Below are positions 46,390-57,320 of a DNA stretch of 64,000 nt, piece after piece. This stretch comes from G026625185 sp963727835 (GTDB taxonomy: Bacteria; Desulfobacterota; WTBG01; JAGOGO01). The DNA lies in NCBI GenBank assembly GCA_963727835.1, contig CAVSIB010000010.1:6835-70834 (forward strand), given 5' to 3'. Position 1 is the stretch's first letter. The number at the start of each line of letters is the position of its first letter. The position numbers and the translations under genes are program-made. The notes beneath the pieces were generated by a model. It had not been told where the DNA came from. It searched no databases and saw only the letters and a list, made by a program, of their open reading frames with translations.

Positions 46390-47798
46390 GCTACCCTCTC
46401 TAAGGCTTCACTGATTATTGGCATTTCATGTGCAAACACAGTGCGAACATCTATCAGGAGTCTCTCCTGATTAATGCGAGCAACAATGGGAGGATGGTGT
46501 TTTCTCAGCCGCTTATCCAGTTCGGCTACGGAAAAAGACCTAGGGATGAGGGTCACAACCCACGTAGGGAGAGTCTGTAGAGGCAAAGAGCCTCCCCCAG
46601 CCTGAGAGAAATCCTCTTCAACGCTCATCTCATAAGCATCTTTTGCCTTTCGTGTTATTTGCCGAAAAAGAGACCTTGCCTTTTTCTTTAATTCCTCTTG
46701 TGCCACGGTAAGCATCTCTAAAACCGGTATCGATTTCACTGCCTTTTCCGGGTCAAAGTACTCTCTTAACGTTACCTCCAAGGCAGCCAAGGTAAACTTA
46801 TCTACCCGAAGAGCACGAAGAAGCGGGTTTTGTTTAATCGTATCGAGATATCGTTTCTTTCCTACGATAATCCCCGCTTGGGGCCCCCCCAGGAGCTTAT
46901 CTCCGCTAAAGGTCACGACATCTACCCCTGAGGAAATAGTCTCCATCACCGTAGGCTCGTCTTCCAGCCCATAAGGGGTCAGATCCACAAAATTACCACT
47001 TCCCAAGTCTTTCATTACCGGAATATTAAACTTACGGCCTAAACTTACTAAATCTTTTAAAACAACCTGTTCAGTAAAACCGAGAATCCGGTAATTGCTG
47101 GTATGGGCGGTAAGAAAAAGACGGGTTTCCTGAGAGATTGCTTGCTCATAGTCGCTGAGTTTGGTCTTATTGGTAGTTCCCACTTCCTTTAAAACACACC
47201 CGCTCTGGCGCATAATATCCGGAAGGCGGAAAGAACCGCCAATTTCAATCAATTCTCCTCGGGAGACAATTGCTTCATGACCTTGCGCCAAAGTGTTCAG
47301 GACAACCCAAACCGCAGCGGCATTGTTGTTGACCACAAGTGCGCTTTCGGCCCCCGAAAGTTCTTTGAGAATTTTCTCTACGTGCATGTACCGAGACTCC
47401 CGCTCCCCTTTTTCCAGCTCATATTCTAGGTTGCAATAGCCTTCAGCTACCCCACCAATATTTTCCACGGCGCGACTCAAAAGGGGTGCCCGGCCCAAAT
47501 TGGTATGAATAATTATTCCGGTAGCGTTAATCACCTTTCGAAGGTGTAACAAGGTATTGTTTTTTGCCTTTTGAGCGATCTGATCAACGAGAATTTTTAG
47601 GTTGGTCTCCCGATTAAGAGAAGAAACGGCTTCTTGCGCAAGGATTTTTTTTCGGAGGTTCTCCAACTCATCCCGAATGATAGTAAGCACTAATTTTCGG
47701 GAAAAAACCACCACCAAGTCCTGAACCAACGGTTGCTTTAACACTTCATCTACTGCAGGAATAGATCGGAGAATATTTTTTTTGGCTTGGTTTTCCAT
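46386..47798 (-). CDS. selA: L-seryl-tRNA(Sec) selenium transferase
   Basis: SelA uses PLP and selenophosphate to convert seryl-tRNA-Sec to selenocysteyl-tRNA-Sec. The ATG at 47798 gives 470 residues. Motifs include KVINATGIIIHTNLGRAPLL, VVNNNAAAVWVVLNTLA, VGTTNKTKLSDYE and the PLP lysine in VTFSGDKLLGGPQAGII. The N-terminal helical region (AVDEVLKQPLVQDLV) binds the tRNA in known structures. It heads a leftward operon ending with cinA. Cognate selC is at 15423, selB at 52679. Confidence 0.96.
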   Translation of the reverse strand: MENQAKKNILRSIPAVDEVLKQPLVQDLVVVFSRKLVLTIIRDELENLRKKILAQEAVSSLNRETNLKILVDQIAQKAKNNTLLHLRKVINATGIIIHTNLGRAPLLSRAVENIGGVAEGYCNLEYELEKGERESRYMHVEKILKELSGAESALVVNNNAAAVWVVLNTLAQGHEAIVSRGELIEIGGSFRLPDIMRQSGCVLKEVGTTNKTKLSDYEQAISQETRLFLTAHTSNYRILGFTEQVVLKDLVSLGRKFNIPVMKDLGSGNFVDLTPYGLEDEPTVMETISSGVDVVTFSGDKLLGGPQAGIIVGKKRYLDTIKQNPLLRALRVDKFTLAALEVTLREYFDPEKAVKSIPVLEMLTVAQEELKKKARSLFRQITRKAKDAYEMSVEEDFSQAGGGSLPLQTLPTWVVTLIPRSFSVAELDKRLRKHHPPIVARINQERLLIDVRTVFAHEMPIISEALERVA

Positions 47799-48015
47799 GG
47801 ATTTAATTAGGTAAAAGATTTCGTTTTTTATACCACAGGTTTTTCTTAAATGCAATCATAGTGCTTGGGTGAAAGATTTATCCCAAATTTTCCCTTTTTT
47901 TATTGTTGGGTTAGATTTTTTAATAAAATTAGAAAAAAATGTTTTGGGCGAAAAGCTGAACTAAATAAAATAAAACCAACATCTTAGACTTTTTCCGAAG
48001 ACTGAAACATTATTT

Positions 48016-49001
48016 CTATTTTTGGGTCTCTAATAATAAAAACGGGTACAAAAAAATGATTAAAAGTCTTCGAAGCACATAAAAAGATTTCGGGGTGGCT
48101 CCTTGAGGAAACTGCCAGGAAAATCTTGAGGATAACTTTAGATAGCACCTTGAATTTAAAAAGTCAGGAATTTTTACCCTTAACCGAAGCATGCGGAGAT
48201 GCCAGTAGGCTCCAAGCACAGCAAGAAAATGCTTAAGGCTGTGACCGCTTAATATTCCACCGAGTGCGTAGAGTAAACTATCGAAGTGCTCTGCCAGTGT
48301 TTGCACACATATACAAGAGTAACACGATATACAAATCCCTGGGTCACGTGAACAGTGCCTGATGGATAATCACCATGAACGAAATCAGAACGATTGGTAA
48401 AAAATGAACAAGCGCGCAGGGTTCTCAAATCGCCTGACCCTGATTGTTCTGACCAATTCCAATAAAGAACGCTGCCGCAGCCCAAAACTACCAGGGGCAA
48501 TAGGATGGCCCTGCCTAAATTTTCGTGCAGATGTTCAGTGATAATCAAACTGAAAAATGCCATAAATGATAGGGCACTTGGCAGTCAGTCCCAAAACAGG
48601 GTATTGGTGTTCGGATTAAGGTGATAATACGCTTAACCTAAACCAGTAAACCCGACGCCAATGAAAAACAAAAGATATGCTCCATAGGCAGGTGTATCAA
48701 AGCCAACCCATTTTTTCTTAATGCCGGCAATCGTTCCGATAAGGACCACAAGAAAAACCGGAATATTCGAAATTACATTCCAAAAATTGGGAATGCCAAG
48801 AACCTCTCGCTGACCAGCAAAGTTATGATACGCTTCATCCTGTGGAATCGGCTTAACAAAAAACATGGCTGAGAAAACATAAAGTACATCAAAACCAAAG
48901 CGAGAAGTTTTATTTTGTGGTGCATGCGTATCTAAGTACTCGCTCGCCCGGTCACGAATTTTTGAACTGTTGGCTTCCTTATGAACCCCCCCAGGTATCA
49001 T
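48016..49001 (-). CDS. Ceramidase-like (PF05875 type) membrane protein, several frameshifts
   Basis: Three overlapping frames recover one polytopic protein: IPQDEAYHNFAGQREVLGIP and FWNVISNIPVFLVVLIGTIA at the N-terminus, AYYHLNPNTNTLFWDRLPMT and FMAFFSLIITEHL, then VLYWNWSEQSGSGDLR and AEHFDSLLYALGGILSGHSL, KHFLAVLGAYWHLRML. These match the ceramidase superfamily (alkaline ceramidase fold) with its conserved zinc histidines and aspartate. Frameshifts lie near 48635, between 48420 and 48450, and near 48290. Start uncertain; 49001 has no ribosome site. Whether it cleaves sphingolipids or another amide is unknown. Confidence 0.72.
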
Positions 49002-49052
49002 TTGTTTTAGTTTATGTGAAAATTAAACTTTAATGTAAACCAACAATTCCGC

Positions 49053-52000
49053 CTATACTAAACTTAGCGCCAACTCTTTTACCTTGGTAAGGTTTTTCTT
49101 CCCGCTTCCTAACTTGGGCATGTTATCAACCCGAATAATGCTATCCGGAAGCATTAGAGAATTTAATTTATTTTCAATCAACTTTTGTCTTATGGTCGCA
49201 GGATCAAGCTTTCCAGAAAATAAGAGAACGATTTTTTCTCCTTTCTTTGCATCCGGCAAAGCAATTGCCGCAACTTCCACCTCTTTATTGTCCAAGACCC
49301 GGGAAACTTCTTCTTCTACTGCCCCAAGACTGATCATCTCGCCCCCGATCTTGGCAAACCGAGAGTAGCGGTCAAGAATGGTGAGGAATCCATCTTCGTC
49401 CAGTTGTCCCTTGTCTCCGGTCTTGTACCAGCGAATACCGTCTTTTTCAATAATAACCTCTTGAGTCTTTTTCTCGTTTTTAAGGTAGCCGGCCATTATT
49501 TGGATGCCGCCAATGAGAATAAGGCCTGCCTCACCTGTAGGCAGTTCCTCCAGGGTTGCGGGATCAACAATTTTAAAGCTCGTGCCCGGAAGAGGTAATC
49601 CGACTGTCCCCGCCTTGTTACCTTGCTGGATAGACCAATCACCAGCCTTTAGCATATCCGGGATATTGACGCTGGCCACAGGGGTTGTCTCCGTGGTGCC
49701 GTAGCCTTCGTAAATATCAAGGCCAAATTTTGTTTTGAAATCTTCCCTCACCTCTTTGTTTAATTTCTCCGCTCCGGCAACCACCAGCCGCAAGGATTGG
49801 AACATGAGCGGATGAAGCTTCTTGTTCTTGTTATAGAGCCGCAAAAAGGTAGAAGTGGCGCATAAGATTGTAGCCCGGTGCCCCGCAGCTAGTTTGCCAA
49901 TAGCGTATGCATTCGTAGGGTCAGGATGACAAACCAAAGTGATGCCTTCCACTAAGGGAAGAAAAGAAGTTACTGTCAGTCCAAAAGCATGGAAAAGGGG
50001 CAGAATGCTTAAAATCACATCATCCTCCCGGAAATTTAAAACGCTGGCAACCTGCTTGATGTTACCCACGATATTGCGGTGAGTCAGCTGAACCCCTTTG
50101 GGCATACCTTCGCTCCCGCTACTGAACAGGATGGCGGCGATATCGTCGAGCGAAGTTTTTTTGCAATAGAGAAGTCGTAGTATAAAAGCCGGGCATAACT
50201 TAACCATCAGAGCAGTTTTAATGAGCGTGTTTTTGGAAATCTTCTCCTTGAGTTCCTCAAGAAAGATTACCTTTTTATCAGCAAGAAATTCAGAAGCAGC
50301 AAATCCTTTCGTAGCCAATGTGGTCACAAAACGTTTTGAGGTGAGAATGGTTTTTATCTCTCCCTGTTCAAGTGACTGGTTAAGGCTTGGTTGCGAGGCT
50401 GTGTAGTTTAAATTCACCACTGTCTTACCCAGCATTAATACTGATAAGTTGGCAATAATGCCGCCTGAACTCGTGGGAAGGAGTAATCCGATATTGTGCT
50501 CCTGTTTTATTTTCTTTTTCAGTGCCTGAGCAAAAGCTATCGCCGCCACTAAAAGCCGTTGGGCGGAAAAAGACGTGCCATCAAAGTCAACCAGACTTTC
50601 TTCGCCCTTGAGTTTTTTAGCGGTCTTGAGCCACTGAACATGGACCGGACTCAAAGAATCAGTATAGTGCAGCCAGGAATAGACGGATAATTCTAAAACC
50701 GCTTTTTTCACTTCAGCTGCGGTTGTGTCTTTTCGCAAGTGGTTTTCCAAAACATACTGATACGTCTCGGGTTCTCTTAAGCCGAGACATCTCCCGGTGT
50801 TTGGGGGTAGCAAAGGAGTAGAGACTTCCCCACAATCCGCGAAGGTAAAAGGGGATGATCACTGCCTCAGTGTTTTTAACCGCCAGCTCAAAACCCCGAT
50901 GGAACACCCCGACCTGTCCATTTCGACTCAGCGCTCCTTCAGGGAAAAGGACTACTACCTCACCCTGGTTGAGAAGATTTTCAATAACCTCAATGGCCTC
51001 CTTGCTCGCACTGGTGGAGATCGGAACGACACCGAAGAAATCCAAAAATTTTTTTAAGTACCACTTTTCATAATATCCTCGGTACATCACAAAGCGAACC
51101 CGACGGGGGCAGGCCATTTGAACAATGGCCCAGTCCAGATAACTGGTGTGGTTGCCAAGCATCAACACCCCACCGGAGGAGGGAATATTCTGCATAGCCC
51201 AAAACCTGGAGTTTGTAGTGTTGCGAAACTAACGTGCCAATCAAATAACGGATAAACGACTGTGGCAATTTAATAAAGGTGTAAAGAGTCGCACAAAAAG
51301 CAATGATAAATAATCCCTTAAAAAGGGGACCATAATCTATTCCCTTAAGAGCAAAAACGATCGTGAGATTAAGAAAAAAAGCATCATTGAGTTCTGCAGA
51401 AAATTATTTGCCCGCTAAAACCTTGCCCAACTCTTTGTCTTTCGCATTAAACTGGATTAAGGAATTTAAGGGCACAATGAACATCCCCCCCCCCACAACC
51501 CCGTATGAGAGAAATAAGAGCGCTAACAATGAAATGTTGGTGGTTGAAGAAAGGAGAAAAAGTAAAAGCGTTATCCCAAGCGCGCTTGCCGGGATCATCC
51601 CGGTCTCAATGTATGTTTTTAGATACTTTGCCCGCGATCAGAGAACCAATAATGACTCCCAATACCGGCGATGGCCATTAAGCCTTGGGCAACGACCGTA
51701 TTGGTGACATTTGCCGTCCCTTTTAAATACGCTCCAAAGGCCGCGAACACTACCTGGTTAATCCCCCAAAAAATTGCCAGCCCGATAATACTGAGCCAGA
51801 TCACCTCATTTCCTTTGATCCGCCCGGAGGTTTTCTTTCAGATACTTTCCTGTTATATACTGTTTCCTATTAAAGGATAGTTCCTTGTTGGTTTCGGTCT
51901 GTTGGGGGAGCGTAAAAGCTAATAAGGTTTCGATGGCAGTGCCGGCAATAATCAGATATCCCAAAGGGGCAATGGAAGTGAGAATGTCGCTAATAGCTCT

Positions 52001-52510
52001 GAAATCTGGGTTATAAAATTTTTCAAAAAGGATTGAGAAAAGAAATACCCCCAACAGGATAGCGCTAATACTCACTGCTTGGACGAAAGCGTTGGCTATG
52101 GCAATGTTTTCTTTTCCGGTTAACTCCTTGATATACCCGTACTTGGCAGGAGACAAAAAAGCGGCTTGCACAGCCAGCACAAAAATGAGGATAAAAGAAG
52201 TTTTAAACCAGCCGGCATAAAAACTCAGGGTAATCAAAATAGCCAAGACAAAGGCAGACACAGCCGAGAGCTTAATCACTTTGTTCTTAGGATATTTATC
52301 GGACAAATATCCAGCCGGAGTAAAAAGCATGACAAAAGGCAGGAGGATAAGCGCGTTTACGACTGCGGTAAGAATGATCTGGGTTGTGCCGGAGAAATAT
52401 TTAAAAACCGTGTTTTGGATAATGATCTTATGCCCCAGTTCATTAAAAGCATTCAAAAACACGATCAAGATATAAGGGAGGAAGCCTCTGATTTTTAAAA
52501 CGTGGAACAT
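49053..52510 (-). CDS. aas: LplT-PlsC-Aas fusion: lysophospholipid flippase, acyltransferase and acyl-ACP synthetase, several frameshifts
   Basis: Three domains in one interrupted frame of about 1150 residues. The N-terminal part is an MFS flippase with 12 helices (FLPYILIVFLNAFNELGHK, LLPFVMLFTPAGYLSDKYP). The middle is a glycerophospholipid acyltransferase (VMLGNHTSYLDWAIVQMA, VVLFPEGALSRNG). The C-terminal part is an AMP-forming acyl-ACP or acyl-CoA ligase (AILFSSGSEGMPKGVQLTH, YEGYGTTETTPVASV, TGDKGQLDEDG). Known fused proteins rescue lysophospholipids in the inner membrane. Shifts occur near 51805, 51600, 51200-51400 and 50780. The ATG at 52510 has AGAGGGAAAAAGG before it. Confidence 0.88.
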
Positions 52511-52678
52511 CCTTTTTCCCTCTTATTCATATATAAACATAGCGAGGCGTGAAACGTAAAAATAACATAAAAAAGTTGGGGTTCAATGATGAAAATCATT
52601 CCATTTGATGACAAAAATTATAAATTTTCTATTTAGTTTTAACCTGTTATCCTCCCTCAATCTTTTGGTTTAGCCAGC

Positions 52679-54594
52679 TTATTTTCGCTCCCGAAGCAAA
52701 CGCACATCCCCTTTCCTCATGGTAACTTTTTCCCGGTCAAAATATTCAAGCAAGGGGATAGCATATTTTCTCGTTACACCCGTTATTTCTTTAAAATCAC
52801 CAGGGGTAAGTTCTTTGTTCTTTTCTAAAAAAAATATCAGCTTTCGTTTAAGTTCAACAAGTTGCTCTTTTAAAAAATAAAGGTCATCTTTTACTCTAAT
52901 AAGCTCCTCCTCAGTCACTAACAGGTCAAGAAGGTTTTTTATTTCCTCTGAGGAAACCGAAAGCTGTGTGGCAAATTCCCGAACCGTAGGGGGAGTGAGC
53001 CCATGCGAGCGCAGTGCACCTTCTATCTCGTTTTTTAGTTTAACCTGCTCAGCCTTCAGGGATACTTTATGACTGGCCTGGTGAATTACCACACCCGAGA
53101 CCTCAATGTGTCCCTTTGCTTTCATTTCATTAATAAGATATTTAAAAAGCTCTTCAGACACTCCTCTTCCGAGCCGTTGTCGCGCTTCCTCTAAATGAAG
53201 CCCTGGTTTTAAAGGATGGTTTTGATGAAAGTCCTGAAGAAGCGTTTTTAGCCGTTGTTCATGGTTAAGCAAGATTTCTTTATGGAAAGCTTGTCGGGTC
53301 TCTGGATTAACCTCAACCAGCGTTTTCGATTGCAGAAGACCTTTCCAAACTTTTTCGATCTCTTTTGGGAGGGCGGAAATTCTCCGTAATATCTCTTTTT
53401 GAGTTATGCCCTCTAAGCCATTAGTTAAGGCCAGCGTGGTTAAAATAGTCTCAAGGTCCTTTGCGTGTAAAATTTTAAACCAATCCTTTGGTCGCTGGAT
53501 CATTCCGCCTGTGCTTCTGAGGATGCGGGTCTAATACTTCTCCTCCCCCAATTGTTCGGCTGGCATCAATATTCCTAACAATAAACCGCGCGCCAGGAAT
53601 AGTTACCATGGGTTCAGAAAAGCGAAATTGGAGCAAAATACTCACCACCTGCACCCAAAACATTCCCTTCATAGCTAATTACCCGAGCTAAGGTTTGGGT
53701 GGTAAAAAGATGAAAACGGATTTCATCACCGTGTTTAATTGGTTGGGGAATATCCGGTAAAATTTTCAAGCGAACATCAAACCGAAAAGAAGGCTCAAGC
53801 GTTCCAGGATGGGTAAGAATGTCTCCTCGTTTGAAAAAACTTTTCTCAACTCCCTGCAGATTAATAGCCGTCCTTTGACCAGCATGGGCGGTTTCTATTT
53901 GGGAATTGTGAACTTGAATTCCGCGCACCTTGGCGTGCAGCCCCTCAGGAAGTATTTCTATCGTTTCACCAATGCCTATTTCCCCGGAAATTAAGGTCCC
54001 GGTTACGACCGTACCAAAGCCTTTCATCGAGAACACTCGATCAATCGGCAAAAAAGCAAGTCCCTCAGAAAAAGTTTTTTTAATTTTGGGAACAAGAGCT
54101 TCCAGGGTAGAAATCAGTTGAGGAATCCCTTTTCCGGTAAGCGCCGAGACTGGCACTATCGGCGCTCCTTCAAGAAAGGTTCCCTTGACAAGTTTCGTGA
54201 GATCCTCCCTAATTAACTCCACCCAGTCGGGTTCAACAAGGTCAATCTTGGTAAGGGCAATCAGGCCATATTTAATATCGAGAAGCTGACAAATTTCAAG
54301 ATGCTCCCTTGTCTGAGGCATTACTCCATCATCAGCAGCTACTACCAGCATCACCAAATCAATCCCCCCGGCACCCGCAATCATTCGTTTAATAAATTTT
54401 TCGTGTCCCGGAACATCGACCACTCCAACCCTTTGATCTCCCGGAATGCTTAAAGAGGTAAACCCCAGCTCAATCGTTATCCCCCTTTCCTTCTCCTCCT
54501 TGAGCCGGTCTAAATCCACGCCGGTAAGTGCTTTTATTAATGCTGTCTTCCCATGATCAATATGGCCGGCTGTACCTAAAATAATATTCGTCAT
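52679..54594 (-). CDS. selB: Selenocysteine-specific elongation factor, two frameshifts
   Basis: SelB delivers Sec-tRNA to UGA codons marked by a SECIS hairpin. The N-terminal EF-Tu-like domain has GTAGHIDHGKTALIKALTG, ERGITIELGF and DVPGHEKFIKRM; the C-terminal part is a set of winged helices (GLTPPTVREFATQLSVSSEE, EKNKELTPGDFKEITG) that bind the SECIS. One-base shifts near 53650 and 53505 separate three frames. Total about 638 residues, usual length. The ATG at 54594 gives MTNIILGTAGHID. Confidence 0.95.
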
Positions 54595-54749
54595 GATTGT
54601 ATAGTGTTGGAGGGAATTGTTTTGTTAGATTTGACAATACGGGACTACTAAAAAATAGCAGATAGGGGGGGGAAATAGCAAGGCGTGAGAGTGAATTTTA
54701 GAATATGGCGGTGCAGTTTATGTAATTAGCAAATTACTCCTCTATTTCT

Positions 54750-55148
54750 TCAGTATCCTTTATAATAGCTGCGGTAGCGAAGGCTATCATCCTGATTTCG
54801 CAGGTATTTTTCTTCTTTTTCGATCTTGCTTTGACAAGCAATGCAGTATCGGGCAAAAGGCATAACTTTTATTCTCCCTTCAGCAATTTTAGCGCCGCAG
54901 TCTTCGCAAATTCCGTAAGTTCCTTCCTCAATCCGTTCTAAGGCTTCATCAATAAGCTCAAGCTTCTCCCGGTCGCGGTTACAAAGAAGTATTGAAAATT
55001 GCCTTTCACGTTCGTCATCAGCCAAATCATACATATCTGCAATGGCTTCTTGAAGATGGCCGATTTCCATTTTCATATTGGAAGCAATTTCCTGAAGTAA
55101 ATTATCTTTGATTTTCAGCAACATATCCCTTATTTCATTTTTCTTCAT
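54750..55148 (-). CDS. DksA/TraR family zinc-finger protein
   Basis: A 132-residue protein with an N-terminal coiled coil (MKKNEIRDMLLKIKDNLLQE) and a C-terminal C4 zinc finger CEDCGAKI...CIACQ preceded by RIEEGTYGICEDC. DksA-type proteins bind RNA polymerase through the secondary channel and alter stringent-response transcription. The acidic tip residues of E. coli DksA are partly conserved (DMYDLADDERE). The ATG at 55148 follows AAGGAGAATG. Most similar to DksA-like proteins in anaerobic bacteria that lack the canonical member. Confidence 0.9.
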   Translation of the reverse strand: MKKNEIRDMLLKIKDNLLQEIASNMKMEIGHLQEAIADMYDLADDERERQFSILLCNRDREKLELIDEALERIEEGTYGICEDCGAKIAEGRIKVMPFARYCIACQSKIEKEEKYLRNQDDSLRYRSYYKGY

Positions 55149-55283
55149 ACATTCTCCTTAGGATAAGGATAACCCCTTTTTTAAAAATGAAAGGGAATAT
55201 TACCTAAAAAAATAGTTTTGTCAATTAAATTGGTCTGATTTTTTAAAATCTTCTGGTTTCTGGACACTAAAGTTTTTTAAATT

Positions 55284-56633
55284 TCAGGGTTTGGACAAAG
55301 AGCAGACTTTCCCCTCAAGATCATAAACCCCGGTTTTGGTAACCAGGATATTATAGATTTCTCCAGGAATTAAAATAGGGTGTTTTGTTATAACTCTGGT
55401 TTTTCCATCCACTTCAGGAGCCTGTGAAGCTATCCTCCCACTAACCCCTGATCTTTCTTTTTTTTCGACCAAGACCTTTTGAACCGTGCCAATAAACTTT
55501 TTATTTTTTCCCCGTGAGATTCTTGCCTGAAGGCTCATAAGATCTCGTCCGTCGTTTTTCTTTTATTTTTTCAGTAAGTTGACCGGGTAGTTTGGCCGAT
55601 AAGGTTCCTTCTTCATGGGAATAAGCAAAAACTCCGAGATGGTCAAACTTAACTCGCTTAACCAAGGAAACTAATTCATTAAACTGCTTTGTCGTTTCTC
55701 CTGGAAATCCTACCATTAAGGTCGTTCTAATGGTTGCCTCAGGAATATTATTCCGGATTTTAGCGATAAGATCATAGAGAAACTGGGGATTATTCTTCCG
55801 TTTCATTGCTTTCAGGATTGCGGGATTAATATGCTGAAGAGGGATATCGAAATATTTACACATCTTCTCTTCTTCCTTAATAATCCTTATAAGCTCATCA
55901 CTAATATTTTTCGGGTTGGTATAAAGCAGGCGGATCCATTCAATGCCTTCAACCTTAGCCAATCTGCGAAGCAAAAATGCCAAATCAACCTTGGGAGAAA
56001 GGTCCCGGCCATACATGGTGGTATCCTGAGCAATAAGATTTATCTCCTTTACTCCCTGAGCAGATAAGTTCAATGCTTCCTTTACGATTGAATCAGGGGG
56101 CCGACTTCGAAAACGACCCCGGATTTTGGGAATAATACAAAAGGAGCAACAATGAGAACAGCCTTCCGCAATTTTGATATAAGCGCTTCCGGGAAAAGAA
56201 GTATTAACCCGATCAGTCCTGTCATCATAGAGGTAGCGGGGCTTCCCCAAGTAAAATCGGGAAACGGCCTTTGTTTCCCTCAGCGACTCAACCACTTCCC
56301 TAATCCGATAAAATTCCCCGGTGCCGATAAATACATCTACCTCAGGAAGAAGCTTAGATAATGACTTGCCGTATCGCTGGGGCAAGCATCCACTAACAAT
56401 CAAATAGTTACAGCTTCCGGATTTTTTATACTGGGCAAGCTCAAAAATGGTTTCGAGTGCCTCTTCTTTTGCCGCATTAATAAAAGAACAGGTATTGATG
56501 ATAATGATTTCTGCCTGGTAGGTAAGCTCGCAACCGGATACTGCGCTTTAAGCAAAGCACCCAGCATAACCTGACTATCCACGAGATTTTTGGCACAACC
56601 AAGGCTTACTAAATAGACTGGGGGATGTGACAT
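55284..56633 (-). CDS. rimO: Ribosomal protein S12 methylthiotransferase, frameshifted
   Basis: RimO adds a methylthio group to Asp88 of S12. The UPF0004 domain has VYLVSLGCAKNLVDSQVMLG and NTCSFINAAKEEALETIF; the radical SAM motif is CSHCCSFCIIPKIRGRFRSR; the segment GVKEINLIAQDTTMYGRDL is typical of RimO rather than MiaB. The TRAM domain (RISRGKNKKFIGTVQKVLVE) lies in a third frame. Shifts near 56540 and 55525 join the frames. About 446 residues. The ATG at 56633 is adjacent to the end of lolA. Confidence 0.93.
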
Positions 56634-56637
56634 ATAG

Positions 56638-57316
56638 TTATTGTCTTGTTTGTGGTGCAGGCGGCTCAACCACCTCAACGCCAGCAGGTGGGATAAAGTG
56701 AAAGCATTGGGGAGAAATTTTTTGGTTTTCTTTTATCTTACTCAAAACTAATCGAGTATAATTCCCGGATTCGTAATAAATAGTTACTGTTTGAATCTGA
56801 TAACTCTTTCTTTCCCACAGTAATAAGCACTTCGCGAAGCTCGGAATATTTTTCCTTGAGGGTAAGCTTTAATGAAGGGTCAGAAGTGCCTCCTCCCGAG
56901 CAAACACTGATAAAAAAATCTCTTTCCAAATTTTCCATGGTGGATAGAAGGTTAATAAAAGGATGATGTAAAAAGTCAGGGGACACCAGGTTCTTAAGAA
57001 CTTGGTTGTTAGCTGGCGTATAAACCCATAGATACTGGCCATCAAAAGTCTGTCGTTGTTTCGCAGGATGAGAAACTTCCATATTAAAAAGGTTTGGTTT
57101 TTCAAGAAAAATTTTCCCGCTAAACTCCCGGGATTGGTTTAAAGAAGCAATATAGTTTGTCTGCACAAAGTCCGCTTCAACCGAATTTACGGCTTTATAC
57201 TTTTGCTGAACCAAGGCAACAACATCTTCATCCCCCTTTATTTCCTTCACAACAAAAGGAAGAGCACTTAAGAAAAAGAGCGCCATAATAAGATACAAAA
57301 CATATTTTATTTTCAT
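56638..57316 (-). CDS. lolA: Outer-membrane lipoprotein carrier protein, frameshifted near 3' end
   Basis: LolA shuttles lipoproteins across the periplasm. The signal peptide YVLYLIMALFFLSALPFVVK starts at the ATG at 57316. Next come AVNSVEADFVQTNYIASLNQ, FSGKIFLEKPNLFNMEV and TFDGQYLWVYTPANNQV, all characteristic. A one-base shift near 56805 restores the C-terminal strands YQIQTVTIYYESGNYTRL and a proline-rich tail ending at 56638. About 225 residues. Confirms an outer membrane. It overlaps the region before rimO and follows ftsK by 4 bp. Confidence 0.9.
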
Positions 57317-57320
57317 AGTC

